From Aplidium turbinatum (lineage: Eukaryota > Chordata > Ascidiacea > Aplousobranchia > Polyclinidae), in the NCBI GenBank assembly GCA_918807975.1, contig OU964919.1, forward strand, positions 27,287,824 to 27,351,823: DNA of 64,000 nucleotides, in the 5' to 3' direction. Every line of letters begins with the position of its first letter. Position 1 is the first letter of the stretch. The translations under genes were made by a program, and so were the position numbers. Below the pieces are notes generated by a model, which saw only the letters and a program-made list of their open reading frames with translations, was not told the origin of the DNA and searched no databases. This document shows, piece by piece, positions 49,984-63,729 of the stretch.

Positions 49984-52900
49984 GAAAATTATTGAAAAAA
50001 AATTGTCTTTTCAAAAAAATTTTTCTAAGACATTTCATACAGTGAAAAATAATTTTTTTTTCCGAAACTGTCTAATTCTTTTTGTTTGAAACTAACGTCA
50101 TTAAAAATTGTCTAAGAAAGTTTTTTTACGTACTAAAAGTGAAAATTATTGAAAACAAATTGTCTTTTCAAAAATATTTTTCTAAGACATTTCATACAGT
50201 GAAAAATAATTTTTTTTTGCGAAACTGTCTAATTCTTTTTGTTTGAAACTAACGTCATTAAAAATTGTCTAAGAAAGTTTTTTTACGTACTAAAAGTAAA
50301 AATTATTGAAAAAAAATTGTCTTTTTAAAAAATTTTTTCTAAGACATTTCATACAGTGAAAAATAATTTTTTTTGCAAAACTGTCTAATTCTTTTTGTTT
50401 GAAACTAACGTCATTAAAAATTGTCTAAGAAAGTTTTTTTACGTACTAAAAGTGAAAATTATTGAAAAAAAATTGTCTTTTCAAAAAAATTTCTCTAAGA
50501 CATTTCATACAGTGAAAAATAATTTTTTTTTGCGAAACTGTCTAATTCTTTTTGTTTGAAACTAACGTCATTAAAAATTGTCTAAGAAAGTTTTTTTACG
50601 TACTAAAAGAGAAAATTATTGAAAAAAAATTGTCTTTTCAAAAGATATATTTCTAAGACATTTCATACAGTGAAAAATAATTTTTTTTTGCGAAACTGTC
50701 TAATTCTTTTTGTTTGAAACTAACGTCATTAAAAATTGTCTAAGAAAGTTTTTTTACGTACTAAAAGTGAAAATTATTGAAAAAAAATTGTCTTTTCAAA
50801 AACAATTTTCAAAAAGTTTTCTAAGACATTTCATACAGTGAAAAATAATTTGTTTTTGCGAAACTGTCTAATTCTTTTTGTTTGAAACTAACGTCATTAA
50901 AAATTGTCTAAGAAAGTTTTTTTACGTACTAAAAGTGAAAATTATTGAAAAAAAATTGTCTTTTCAAAAAAATTTTTCTAAGACATTTCATACAGTGAAA
51001 AATAATTTTTTTTTGCGAAACTGTCTAATTCTTTTTGTTTGAAACTAACGTCATTAAAAATTGTCTAAGAAAATTTTTTTACGTACTAAAAGTGAAAATT
51101 ATTGAAAAAAATTTTCTTTTCAAAAGAAATTTTCAAAAATTTTTCTAAGACATTTCATACAGTGAAAAATAATTTTTTTTTGCGAAAGTGTCTAATTCTT
51201 TTGTTTGAAACTAACGTCATTAAAAATTGTCTAAGAAAGTTTTTTACGTACTAAAAGTGAAAATTATTGAAAAAAATTTTCTTTTCAAAAAAAATTTTTC
51301 AAAGACATTTCATACAGTGAAAAATAAATTTTTTTTGCGAAGCTGTCTAATTCTTTTTGTTTAAAACTAACGTCATTAAAAATTGTCTAAGAAAGTTTTT
51401 TTACGTACTAAAAGTGAAAATTATTGAAAAAAATTTTCTTTTCAAAATAAATTTTCAAAAATTTTTCTAAGACATTTCATACAGTGAAAAATAATTTGTT
51501 TTTGCGAAACTGTCTAATTCTTTTTGTTTGAAACTAACGTCATTAAAAATTGTCTAAGAAAGTTTTTTTACGTACTAAAAGTGAAAATTATTGAAAAAAA
51601 ATTGTCTTTTCAAAAAAAATTTTCAAAAAGTTTTCTAAGACGTTTCATACAGTGAAAAATAATTTGTTTTTGCGAAACTGTCTAATTCTTTTTGTTTGAA
51701 ACTAACGTCATTAAAAATTGTCTAAGAAAGTTTTTTTACGTACTAAAAGTGAAAATTATTGAAAAAAAATTGTCTTTTCAAAAAAATTTTTCTAAGACAT
51801 TTCATACAGTGAAAAATAATTTTTTTTTGCGAAACTGTCTAATTCTTTTTGTTTGAAACTAACGTCATTAAAAATTGTCTAAGAAAGTTTTTTTACGTAC
51901 TAAAAGTGAAAATTATTGAAAAAAAATTGTCTTTTCAAAAACAATTTTCAAAAAATTTTCTAAGACATTTCATACAGTGAAAAATAATTTGTTTTTGCGA
52001 AACTGTCTAATTCTTTTTGTTTGAAACTAACGTCATTAAAAATTGTCTAAGAAAGTTTTTTTACGTACTAAAAGTGAAAATTATTGAAAAAAAATTGTTT
52101 TTTCAAAAAAATTTTTCTAAGACATTTCATACAGTGAAAAATAATTTTTTTTTGCGAAACTGTCTAATTCTTTTTGTTTGAAACTAACGTCATTAAAAGT
52201 TGTCTAAGAAAGTTTTTTTACGTGCTAAAAGTGAAAATTATTGAAAAAAATTTTCTTTTCAAAAGAAATTTTCAAAAATTTTTCAAAGACATTTCATACA
52301 GTGAAAAATAATTTTTTTTTGCGAAGCTGTCTAATTCTTTTGTTTGAAACTAACGTCATTAAAAATTGTCTAAGAAAGTTTTTTTACGTACTAAAAGTGA
52401 AAATTATTGAAAAAAATTTTCTTTTCAAAAAAAATTTTTCAAAGACATTTCATACAGTGAAAAATAAATTTTTTTTGCGAAGCTGTCTAATTCTTTTTGT
52501 TTGAAACTAACGTCATTAAAAATTGTCTAAGAAAGTTTTTTTACGTACTAAAAGTGAAAATTATTGAAAAAAATTTTCTTTTCAAAATAAATTTTCAAAA
52601 ATTTTTCTAAGACATTTCATACAGTGAAAAATAATTTTTTTTTGCGAAACTGTCTAATTCTTTTTGTTTGAAACTAACGTCATTAAAAATTGTCTAAGAA
52701 AGTTTTTTTACGTACTAAAAGTGAAAATTATTGAAAAAAAATTGTCTTTTCAAAAAAATTTCTCTAAGACATTTCATACAGTGAAAAATAATTTTTTTTT
52801 GCGAAACTGTCTAATTCTTTTTGTTTGAAACTAACGTCATTAAAAATTGTCTAAGAAAGTTTTTTTACGTACTAAAAGTGAAAATCATTGAAAAAAAATT

Positions 52901-55900
52901 GTCTTTTCAAAAAAATTTTTCCAAGACATTTCATACAGTGAAAAATAATTTTTTTTTGCGAAACTGTCTAATTCTTTTTGTTTTAAACTAACGTCATTAA
53001 AAATTGTCTAAGAAAGTTTTTTTACGTACTAAAAGTGAAAATTATTGAAAAAAAATTGTCTTTTCAAAAAAATTTTTCTAAGACATTTCATACAGTGAAA
53101 AATAATTTTTTTTTCCGAAACTGTCTAATTCTTTTTGTTTGAAACTAACGTCATTAAAAATTGTCTAAGAAAGTTTTTTTACGTACTAAAAGTGAAAATT
53201 ATTGAAAACAAATTGTCTTTTCAAAAATATTTTTCTAAGACATTTCATACAGTGAAAAATAATTTTTTTTTGCGAAACTGTCTAATTCTTTTTGTTTGAA
53301 ACTAACGTCATTAAAAATTGTCTAAGAAAGTTTTTTTACGTACTAAAAGTAAAAATTATTGAAAAAAAATTGTCTTTTTAAAAAATTTTTTCTAAGACAT
53401 TTCATACAGTGAAAAATAATTTTTTTTGCAAAACTGTCTAATTCTTTTTGTTTGAAACTAACGTCATTAAAAATTGTCTAAGAAAGTTTTTTTACGTACT
53501 AAAAGTGAAAATTATTGAAAAAAAATTGTCTTTTCAAAAAAATTTCTCTAAGACATTTCATACAGTGAAAAATAATTTTTTTTTGCGAAACTGTCTAATT
53601 CTTTTTGTTTGAAACTAACGTCATTAAAAATTGTCTAAGAAAGTTTTTTTACGTACTAAAAGAGAAAATTATTGAAAAAAAATTGTCTTTTCAAAAGATA
53701 TATTTCTAAGACATTTCATACAGTGAAAAATAATTTTTTTTTGCGAAACTGTCTAATTCTTTTTGTTTGAAACTAACGTCATTAAAAATTGTCTAGGAAA
53801 GTTTTTTTACGTACTAAAAGTGAAAATTATTGAAAAAAAATTGTCTTTTCAAAAACAATTTTCAAAAAGTTTTCTAAGACATTTCATACAGTGAAAAATA
53901 ATTTGTTTTTGCGAAACTGTCTAATTCTTTTTGTTTGAAACTAACGTCATTAAAAATTGTCTAAGAAAGTTTTTTTACGTACTAAAAGTGAAAATTATTG
54001 AAAAAAAATTGTCTTTTCAAAAAAATTTTTCTAAGACATTTCATACAGTGAAAAATAATTTTTTTTTGCGAAACTGTCTAATTCTTTTTGTTTGAAACTA
54101 ACGTCATTAAAAATTGTCTAAGAAAATTTTTTTACGTACTAAAAGTGAAAATTATTGAAAAAAATTTTCTTTTCAAAAGAAATTTTCAAAAATTTTTCTA
54201 AGACATTTCATACAGTGAAAAATAATTTTTTTTTGCGAAAGTGTCTAATTCTTTTGTTTGAAACTAACGTCATTAAAAATTGTCTAAGAAAGTTTTTTAC
54301 GTACTAAAAGTGAAAATTATTGAAAAAAATTTTCTTTTCAAAAAAAATTTTTCAAAGACATTTCATACAGTGAAAAATAAATTTTTTTTGCGAAGCTGTC
54401 TAATTCTTTTTGTTTAAAACTAACGTCATTAAAAATTGTCTAAGAAAGTTTTTTTACGTACTAAAAGTGAAAATTATTGAAAAAAATTTTCTTTTCAAAA
54501 TAAATTTTCAAAAATTTTTCTAAGACATTTCATACAGTGAAAAATAATTTGTTTTTGCGAAACTGTCTAATTCTTTTTGTTTGAAACTAACGTCATTAAA
54601 AATTGTCTAAGAAAGTTTTTTTACGTACTAAAAGTGAAAATTATTGAAAAAAAATTGTCTTTTCAAAAAAAATTTTCAAAAAGTTTTCTAAGACGTTTCA
54701 TACAGTGAAAAATAATTTGTTTTTGCGAAACTGTCTAATTCTTTTTGTTTGAAACTAACGTCATTAAAAATTGTCTAAGAAAGTTTTTTTACGTACTAAA
54801 AGTGAAAATTATTGAAAAAAAATTGTCTTTTCAAAAAAATTTTTCTAAGACATTTCATACAGTGAAAAATAATTTTTTTTTGCGAAACTGTCTAATTCTT
54901 TTTGTTTGAAACTAACGTCATTAAAAATTGTCTAAGAAAGTTTTTTTACGTACTAAAAGTGAAAATTATTGAAAAAAAATTGTCTTTTCAAAAACAATTT
55001 TCAAAAAGTTTTCTAAGACATTTCATACAGTGAAAAATAATTTGTTTTTGCGAAACTGTCTAATTCTTTTTGTTTGAAACTAACGTCATTAAAAATTGTC
55101 TAAGAAAGTTTTTTTACGTACTAAAAGTGAAAATTATTGAAAAAAAATTGTTTTTTCAAAAAAATTTTTCTAAGACATTTCATACAGTGAAAAATAATTT
55201 TTTTTTGCGAAACTGTCTAATTCTTTTTGTTTGAAACTAACGTCATTAAAAATTGTCTAAGAAAGTTTTTTTACGTACTAAAAGTGAAAATTATTGAAAA
55301 AAATTTTCTTTTCAAAAGAAATTTTCAAAAATTTTTCAAAGACATTTCATACAGTGAAAAATAATTTTTTTTTGCGAAGCTGTCTAATTCTTTTGTTTGA
55401 AACTAACGTCATTAAAAATTGTCTAAGAAAGTTTTTTTACGTACTAAAAGTGAAAATTATTGAAAAAAATTTTCTTTTCAAAAAAAATTTTTCAAAGACA
55501 TTTCATACAGTGAAAAATAAATTTTTTTTGCGAAGCTGTCTAATTCTTTTTGTTTGAAACTAACGTCATTAAAAATTGTCTAAGAAAGTTTTTTTACGTA
55601 CTAAAAGTGAAAATTATTGAAAAAAATTTTCTTTTCAAAATAAATTTTCAAAAATTTTTCTAAGACATTTCATACAGTGAAAAATAATTTTTTTTTGCGA
55701 AACTGTCTAATTCTTTTTGTTTGAAACTAACGTCATTAAAAATTGTCTAAGAAAGTTTTTTTACGTACTAAAAGTGAAAATTATTGAAAAAAAATTGTCT
55801 TTTCAAAAAAATTTCTCTAAGACATTTCATACAGTGAAAAATAATTTTTTTTTGCGAAACTGTCTAATTCTTTTTGTTTGAAACTAACGTCATTAAAAAT

Positions 55901-55990
55901 TGTCTAAGAAAGTTTTTTTACGTACTAAAAGTGAAAATCATTGAAAAAAAATTGTCTTTTCAAAAAAATTTTTCCAAGACATTTCATACA
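49984..55990 (+). repeat. 3,053-bp tandem higher-order repeat, second copy (19 monomers per unit)
   Basis: Two adjoining units, about 49,984-52,936 and 52,937-55,990, match each other at 3,053 bp (AAAGTAAAAA near 50,293 and 53,346; the GAAGCTG segment at 52,241 and 55,294; AAATCATTG at 52,881 and 55,934). Upstream, 2,754 bp present in the first super-repeat (about 13,750-16,505) is absent. That equals one 2,419-bp unit plus two 168-bp monomers (2,755 bp) to within a base. Confidence 0.88.
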
Positions 55991-56418
55991 GTAAAAAATA
56001 ATTTTTTTTTGCGAAACTGTCTAATTCTTTTTGTTTGAAACTAACGTCATTAAAAATTGTCTAAGAAAGTTTTTTTACGTACTAAAAGTGAAAATTATTG
56101 AAAACAAATTGTCTTTTCAAAAAAATTTTTCTAAGACATTTCATACAGTGAAAAATAATTTTTTTTTGCGAAGCTGTCTAATTCTTTTGTTTGAAACTAA
56201 CGTCATTAAAAATTGTCTAAGAAAGTTTTTTTACGTACTAAAAGTGAAAATTATTGAAAAAAATTTTCTTTTCAAAAAAAATTTTCAAAAATTTTTTTAA
56301 GACATTTCATACAGTGAAAAATAATTTTTTTTTGCGAAACTGTCTAATTCTTTTTGTTTGAAACTAACGTCATTAAAAATTGTCTAAGAAAGTTTTTTTA
56401 CGTACTAAAAGTGAAAAT

Positions 56419-59319
56419 TATTGAAAAAAAATTGTCTTTTCAAAAGATATATTTCTAAGACTCTTCATACAGTGAAAAATAATTTTTTTTTGCGAAACTG
56501 TCTAATTCTTTTTGTTTGAAACTAACGTCATTAAAAATTGTCTAAGAAAGTTTTTTTACGTACTAAAAGTGAAAATTATTGAAAAAAAATTGTCTTTTCA
56601 AAAAATTTTTTCTAAGACATTTCATACAGTGAAAAATAATTTTTTTTTGCGAAACTGTCTAATTCTTTTTGTTTGAAACTAACGTCATTAAAAATTATCT
56701 AAGAAAGTTTTTTTACGTACTAAAAGTGAAAATTATTGAAAAAAAATTGTCTTTTCAAAAAAAATTTTCAAAAACTTTTCTAAGACATTTCATACAGTGA
56801 AAAATAATTTTTTTTTGCGAAACTGTCTAATTCTTTTTGTTTTAAACTAACGTCATTAAAAATTGTCTAAGAAAGTTTTTTTACGTACTAAAAGTGAAAA
56901 TTATTGAAAAAAAATTGTCTTTTCAAAAAAATTTTTCTAAGACATTTCATACAGTGAAAAATAATTTGTTTTTCCGAAACTGTCTAATTCTTTTTGTTTG
57001 AAACTAACGTCATTAAAAATTGTCTAAGAAAGTTTTTTTACGTACTAAAAGTGAAAATTATTGAAAACAAATTGTCTTTTCAAAAATATTTTTCTAAGAC
57101 ATTTCATACAGTGAAAAATAATTTTTTTTTGCGAAACTGTCTAATTCTTTTTGTTTGAAACTAACGTCATTAAAAATTGTCTAAGAAAGTTTTTTTACGT
57201 ACTAAAAGTGAAAATTATTGAAAAAAGTTTTCTTTTCAAAAAAAATTTTCAAAAATTTTTCTAAGACATTTCATACAGTGAAAAATATTTTTTTTTTGTG
57301 AAACTGTCTAATTCTTTTTGTTTGAAACTAACGTCATTAAAAATTGTCTAAGAAAGTTTTTTTACGTACTAAAAGTGAAAATTATTGAAAAAAAATTGTC
57401 TTTTCAAAAGATATATTTCTAAGACTCTTCATACAGTGAAAAATAATTTTTTTTTGCGAAACTGTCTAATTCTTTTTGTTTGAAACTAACGTCATTAAAA
57501 ATTGTCTAAGAAAGTTTTTTTACGTACTAAAAGTGAAAATTATTGAAAAAAAATTGTCTTTTCAAAAAATTTTTTCTAAGACATTTCATACAGTGAAAAA
57601 TAATTTTTTTTTGCGAAACTGTCTAATTCTTTTTGTTTGAAACTAACGTCATTAAAAATTATCTAAGAAAGTTTTTTTACGTACTAAAAGTGAAAATTAT
57701 TGAAAAAAAATTGTCTTTTCAAAAAAAATTTTCAAAAACTTTTCTAAGACATTTCATACAGTGAAAAATAATTTTTTTTTGCGAAACTGTCTAATTCTTT
57801 TTGTTTTAAACTAACGTCATTAAAAATTGTCTAAGAAAGTTTTTTTACGTACTAAAAGTGAAAATTATTGAAAAAAAATTGTCTTTTCAAAAAAATTTTT
57901 CTAAGACATTTCATACAGTGAAAAATAATTTGTTTTTCCGAAACTGTCTAATTCTTTTTGTTTGAAACTAACGTCATTAAAAATTGTCTAAGAAAGTTTT
58001 TTTACGTACTAAAAGTGAAAATTATTGAAAACAAATTGTCTTTTCAAAAATATTTTTCTAAGACATTTCATACAGTGAAAAATAATTTTTTTTTGCGAAA
58101 CTGTCTAATTCTTTTTGTTTGAAACTAACGTCATTAAAAATTGTCTAAGAAAGTTTTTTTACGTACTAAAAGTGAAAATTATTGAAAAAAGTTTTCTTTT
58201 CAAAAAAAATTTTCAAAAATTTTTCTAAGACATTTCATACAGTGAAAAATATTTTTTTTTTGTGAAACTGTCTAATTCTTTTTGTTTGAAACTAACGTCA
58301 TTAAAAATTGTCTAAGAAAGTTTTTTTACGTACTAAAAGTGAAAATTATTGAAAAAAAATTTTCTTTTCAAAAAAAATTTTCAAAAATTTTTCTAAGACA
58401 TTTCACACAGTTAAAAATAATTTTTTTTTGCGAAACTGTCTAATTCTTTTTGTTTGAAACTAACGTCATTAAAAATTATCTAAGAAAGTTTTTTTACGTA
58501 CTAAAAGTGAAAATTATTGAAAAAAATTTTCTTTTCAAAATAAATTTTCAAAAATTTTTCTAAGACATTTCATACAGTGAAATATAATTTTTTTTTGCGA
58601 AACTGTCTAATTCTTTTTGTTTGAAACTAACGTCATTAAAAATTGTCTAAGAAAGTTTTTTTACGTACTAAAAGTGAAAATTATTGAAAAAAAATTGTCT
58701 TTTCAAAAAAAATTTTCAAAAACTTTTCTAAGACATTTCATACAGTGAAAAATAATTTTTTTTTGCGAAACTGTCTAATTATTTTTGTTTTAAACTAACG
58801 TCATTAAAAATTGTCTAAGAAAGTTTTTTTACGTACTAAAAGTGAAAATTATTGAAAAAAAATTGTCTTTTCAAAAAAATTTTTCTAAGACATTTCATAC
58901 AGTGAAAAATAATTTTTTTTTCCGAAACTGTCTAATTCTTTTTGTTTGAAACTAACGTCATTAAAAATTGTCTAAGAAAGTTTTTTTACGTACTAAAAGT
59001 GAAAATTATTGAAAACAAATTGTCTTTTCAAAAATATTTTTCTAAGACATTTCATACAGTGAAAAATAATTTTTTTTTGCGAAACTGTCTAATTCTTTTT
59101 GTTTGAAACTAACGTCATTAAAAATTGTCTAAGAAAGTTTTTTTACGTACTAAAAGTGAAAATTATTGAAAAAAAATTGTCTTTTCAAAAAATTTTTTCT
59201 AAGACATTTCATACAGTGAAAAATAATTTTTTTTGCAAAACTGTCTAATTCTTTTTGTTTGAAACTAACGTCATTAAAAATTGTCTAAGAAAGTTTTTTT
59301 ACGTACTAAAAGTGAAAAT
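56419..59319 (+). repeat. 2,901-bp unit, copy 1, with an internal 964-bp dimer
   Basis: The unit opens at the GATATATT/GACTCTTCAT monomer. It contains two 964-bp hexamers in tandem (GACTCTTC at 56,459 and 57,423), then CACACAGTT, GTGAAATATAA, TTTTAAAC and TGCAAAACTG monomers. The hexamer spacings of 158+157+168+157+157+167 add to 964. The 160-bp monomer expected after TGTGAAACTG has been lost. A private ATTATTTTTG replaces ATTCTTTTTG near 58,788. Confidence 0.9.
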
Positions 59320-62220
59320 TATTGAAAAAAAATTGTCTTTTCAAAAGATATATTTCTAAGACTCTTCATACAGTGAAAAATAATTTTTTTTTGCGAAACT
59401 GTCTAATTCTTTTTGTTTGAAACTAACGTCATTAAAAATTGTCTAAGAAAGTTTTTTTACGTACTAAAAGTGAAAATTATTGAAAAAAAATTGTCTTTTC
59501 AAAAAATTTTTTCTAAGACATTTCATACAGTGAAAAATAATTTTTTTTTGCGAAACTGTCTAATTCTTTTTGTTTGAAACTAACGTCATTAAAAATTATC
59601 TAAGAAAGTTTTTTTACGTACTAAAAGTGAAAATTATTGAAAAAAAATTGTCTTTTCAAAAAAAATTTTCAAAAACTTTTCTAAGACATTTCATACAGTG
59701 AAAAATAATTTTTTTTTGCGAAACTGTCTAATTCTTTTTGTTTTAAACTAACGTCATTAAAAATTGTCTAAGAAAGTTTTTTTACGTACTAAAAGTGAAA
59801 ATTATTGAAAAAAAATTGTCTTTTCAAAAAAATTTTTCTAAGACATTTCATACAGTGAAAAATAATTTGTTTTTCCGAAACTGTCTAATTCTTTTTGTTT
59901 GAAACTAACGTCATTAAAAATTGTCTAAGAAAGTTTTTTTACGTACTAAAAGTGAAAATTATTGAAAACAAATTGTCTTTTCAAAAATATTTTTCTAAGA
60001 CATTTCATACAGTGAAAAATAATTTTTTTTTGCGAAACTGTCTAATTCTTTTTGTTTGAAACTAACGTCATTAAAAATTGTCTAAGAAAGTTTTTTTACG
60101 TACTAAAAGTGAAAATTATTGAAAAAAGTTTTCTTTTCAAAAAAAATTTTCAAAAATTTTTCTAAGACATTTCATACAGTGAAAAATATTTTTTTTTTGT
60201 GAAACTGTCTAATTCTTTTTGTTTGAAACTAACGTCATTAAAAATTGTCTAAGAAAGTTTTTTTACGTACTAAAAGTGAAAATTATTGAAAAAAAATTGT
60301 CTTTTCAAAAGATATATTTCTAAGACTCTTCATACAGTGAAAAATAATTTTTTTTTGCGAAACTGTCTAATTCTTTTTGTTTGAAACTAACGTCATTAAA
60401 AATTGTCTAAGAAAGTTTTTTTACGTACTAAAAGTGAAAATTATTGAAAAAAAATTGTCTTTTCAAAAAATTTTTTCTAAGACATTTCATACAGTGAAAA
60501 ATAATTTTTTTTTGCGAAACTGTCTAATTCTTTTTGTTTGAAACTAACGTCATTAAAAATTATCTAAGAAAGTTTTTTTACGTACTAAAAGTGAAAATTA
60601 TTGAAAAAAAATTGTCTTTTCAAAAAAAATTTTCAAAAACTTTTCTAAGACATTTCATACAGTGAAAAATAATTTTTTTTTGCGAAACTGTCTAATTCTT
60701 TTTGTTTTAAACTAACGTCATTAAAAATTGTCTAAGAAAGTTTTTTTACGTACTAAAAGTGAAAATTATTGAAAAAAAATTGTCTTTTCAAAAAAATTTT
60801 TCTAAGACATTTCATACAGTGAAAAATAATTTGTTTTTCCGAAACTGTCTAATTCTTTTTGTTTGAAACTAACGTCATTAAAAATTGTCTAAGAAAGTTT
60901 TTTTACGTACTAAAAGTGAAAATTATTGAAAACAAATTGTCTTTTCAAAAATATTTTTCTAAGACATTTCATACAGTGAAAAATAATTTTTTTTTGCGAA
61001 ACTGTCTAATTCTTTTTGTTTGAAACTAACGTCATTAAAAATTGTCTAAGAAAGTTTTTTTACGTACTAAAAGTGAAAATTATTGAAAAAAGTTTTCTTT
61101 TCAAAAAAAATTTTCAAAAATTTTTCTAAGACATTTCATACAGTGAAAAATATTTTTTTTTTGTGAAACTGTCTAATTCTTTTTGTTTGAAACTAACGTC
61201 ATTAAAAATTGTCTAAGAAAGTTTTTTTACGTACTAAAAGTGAAAATTATTGAAAAAAAATTTTCTTTTCAAAAAAAATTTTCAAAAATTTTTCTAAGAC
61301 ATTTCACACAGTTAAAAATAATTTTTTTTTGCGAAACTGTCTAATTCTTTTTGTTTGAAACTAACGTCATTAAAAATTATCTAAGAAAGTTTTTTTACGT
61401 ACTAAAAGTGAAAATTATTGAAAAAAAATTTCTTTTCAAAATAAATTTTCAAAAATTTTTCTAAGACATTTCATACAGTGAAATATAATTTTTTTTTGCG
61501 AAACTGTCTAATTCTTTTTGTTTGAAACTAACGTCATTAAAAATTGTCTAAGAAAGTTTTTTTACGTACTAAAAGTGAAAATTATTGAAAAAAAATTGTC
61601 TTTTCAAAAAAAATTTTCAAAAACTTTTCTAAGACATTTCATACAGTGAAAAATAATTTTTTTTTGCGAAACTGTCTAATTCTTTTTGTTTTAAACTAAC
61701 GTCATTAAAAATTGTCTAAGAAAGTTTTTTTACGTACTAAAAGTGAAAATTATTGAAAAAAAATTGTCTTTTCAAAAAAATTTTTCTAAGACATTTCATA
61801 CAGTGAAAAATAATTTTTTTTTCCGAAACTGTCTAATTCTTTTTGTTTGAAACTAACGTCATTAAAAATTGTCTAAGAAAGTTTTTTTACGTACTAAAAG
61901 TGAAAATTATTGAAAACAAATTGTCTTTTCAAAAATATTTTTCTAAGACATTTCATACAGTGAAAAATAATTTTTTTTTGCGAAACTGTCTAATTCTTTT
62001 TGTTTGAAACTAACGTCATTAAAAATTGTCTAAGAAAGTTTTTTTACGTACTAAAAGTGAAAATTATTGAAAAAAAATTGTCTTTTCAAAAAATTTTTTC
62101 TAAGACATTTCATACAGTGAAAAATAATTTTTTTTGCAAAACTGTCTAATTCTTTTTGTTTGAAACTAACGTCATTAAAAATTGTCTAAGAAAGTTTTTT
62201 TACGTACTAAAAGTGAAAAT
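59320..62220 (+). repeat. 2,901-bp unit, copy 2, with the same internal 964-bp dimer
   Basis: This is a tandem copy of 56,419-59,319 (GACTCTTC at 59,360 and 60,324, GCAAAACTG near 59,235 and 62,136, each 2,901 bp from its partner). It repeats the internal 964-bp dimer and the lost 160-bp monomer, so both existed before the 2,901-bp duplication. After it the first super-repeat order resumes at an offset of 36,706. Confidence 0.9.
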
Positions 62221-63729
62221 TATTGAAAAAAAATTGTCTTTTCAAAAAAATTTCTCTAAGACATTTCATACAGTGAAAAATAATTTTTTTTTGCGAAACT
62301 GTCTAATTCTTTTTGTTTGAAACTAACGTCATTAAAAATTGTCTAAGAAAGTTTTTTTACGTACTAAAAGAGAAAATTATTGAAAAAAAATTGTCTTTTC
62401 AAAAACAATTTTCAAAAAGTTTTCTAAGACATTTCATACAGTGAAAAATAATTTGTTTTTGCGAAACTGTCTAATTCTTTTTGTTTGAAACTAACGTCAT
62501 TAAAAATTGTCTAAGAAAGTTTTTTTACGTACTAAAAGTGAAAATTATTGAAAACAAATTGTCTTTTCAAAAATATTTTTCTAAGACATTTCATACAGTG
62601 AAAAATAATTTTTTTTTGCGAAGCTGTCTAATTCTTTTGTTTGAAACTAACGTCATTAAAAATTGTCTAAGAAAGTTTTTTTACGTACTAAAAGTGAAAA
62701 TTATTGAAAAAAATTTTCTTTTCAAAAAAAATTTTCAAAAATTTTTTTAAGACATTTCATACAGTGAAAAATAATTTTTTTTTGCGAAACTGTCTAATTC
62801 TTTTTGTTTGAAACTAACGTCATTAAAAATTGTCTAAGAAAGTTTTTTTACGTACTAAAAGTGAAAATTATTGAAAAAAAATTGTCTTTTCAAAAGATAT
62901 ATTTCTAAGACTCTTCATACAGTGAAAAATAATTTTTTTTTGCGAAACTGTCTAATTCTTTTTGTTTGAAACTAACGTCATTAAAAATTGTCTAAGAAAG
63001 TTTTTTTACGTACTAAAAGTGAAAATTATTGAAAAAAAATTGTCTTTTCAAAAAATTTTTTCTAAGACATTTCATACAGTGAAAAATAATTTTTTTTGCA
63101 AAACTGTCTAATTCTTTTTGTTTGAAACTAACGTCATTAAAAATTGTCTAAGAAAGTTTTTTTACGTACTAAAAGTGAAAATTATTGAAAAAAAATTGTC
63201 TTTTCAAAAAAATTTCTCTAAGACATTTCATACCGTGAAAAATAATTTTTTTTTGTGAAACTGTCTAATTCTTTTTGTTTGAAACTAACGTCATTAAAAA
63301 TTGTCTAAGAAAGTTTTTTTACGTACTAAAAGAGAAAATTATTGAAAAAAAATTGTCTTTTCAAAAGATATATTTCTAGGACATTTCATACAGTGAAAAA
63401 TAATTTTTTTTTGCGAAACTGTCTAATTCTTTTTGTTTGAAACTAACGTCATTAAAAATTGTCTAAGAAAGTTTTTTTACGTACTAAAAGTGAAAATTAT
63501 TGAAAAAAAATTGTCTTTTCAAAAACAATTTTCAAAACGTTTTCTAAGACATTTCATACAGTGAAAAATAATTTGTTTTTGCAAAACTGTCTAATTCTTT
63601 TTGTTTGAAACTAACGTCATTAAAAATTGTCTAAGAAAGTTTTTTTACGTACTAAAAGTGAAAATTATTGAAAAAAAATTGTCTTTTCAAAAAAATTTTT
63701 CTAAGATATTTCATACAGTGAAAAATAAT

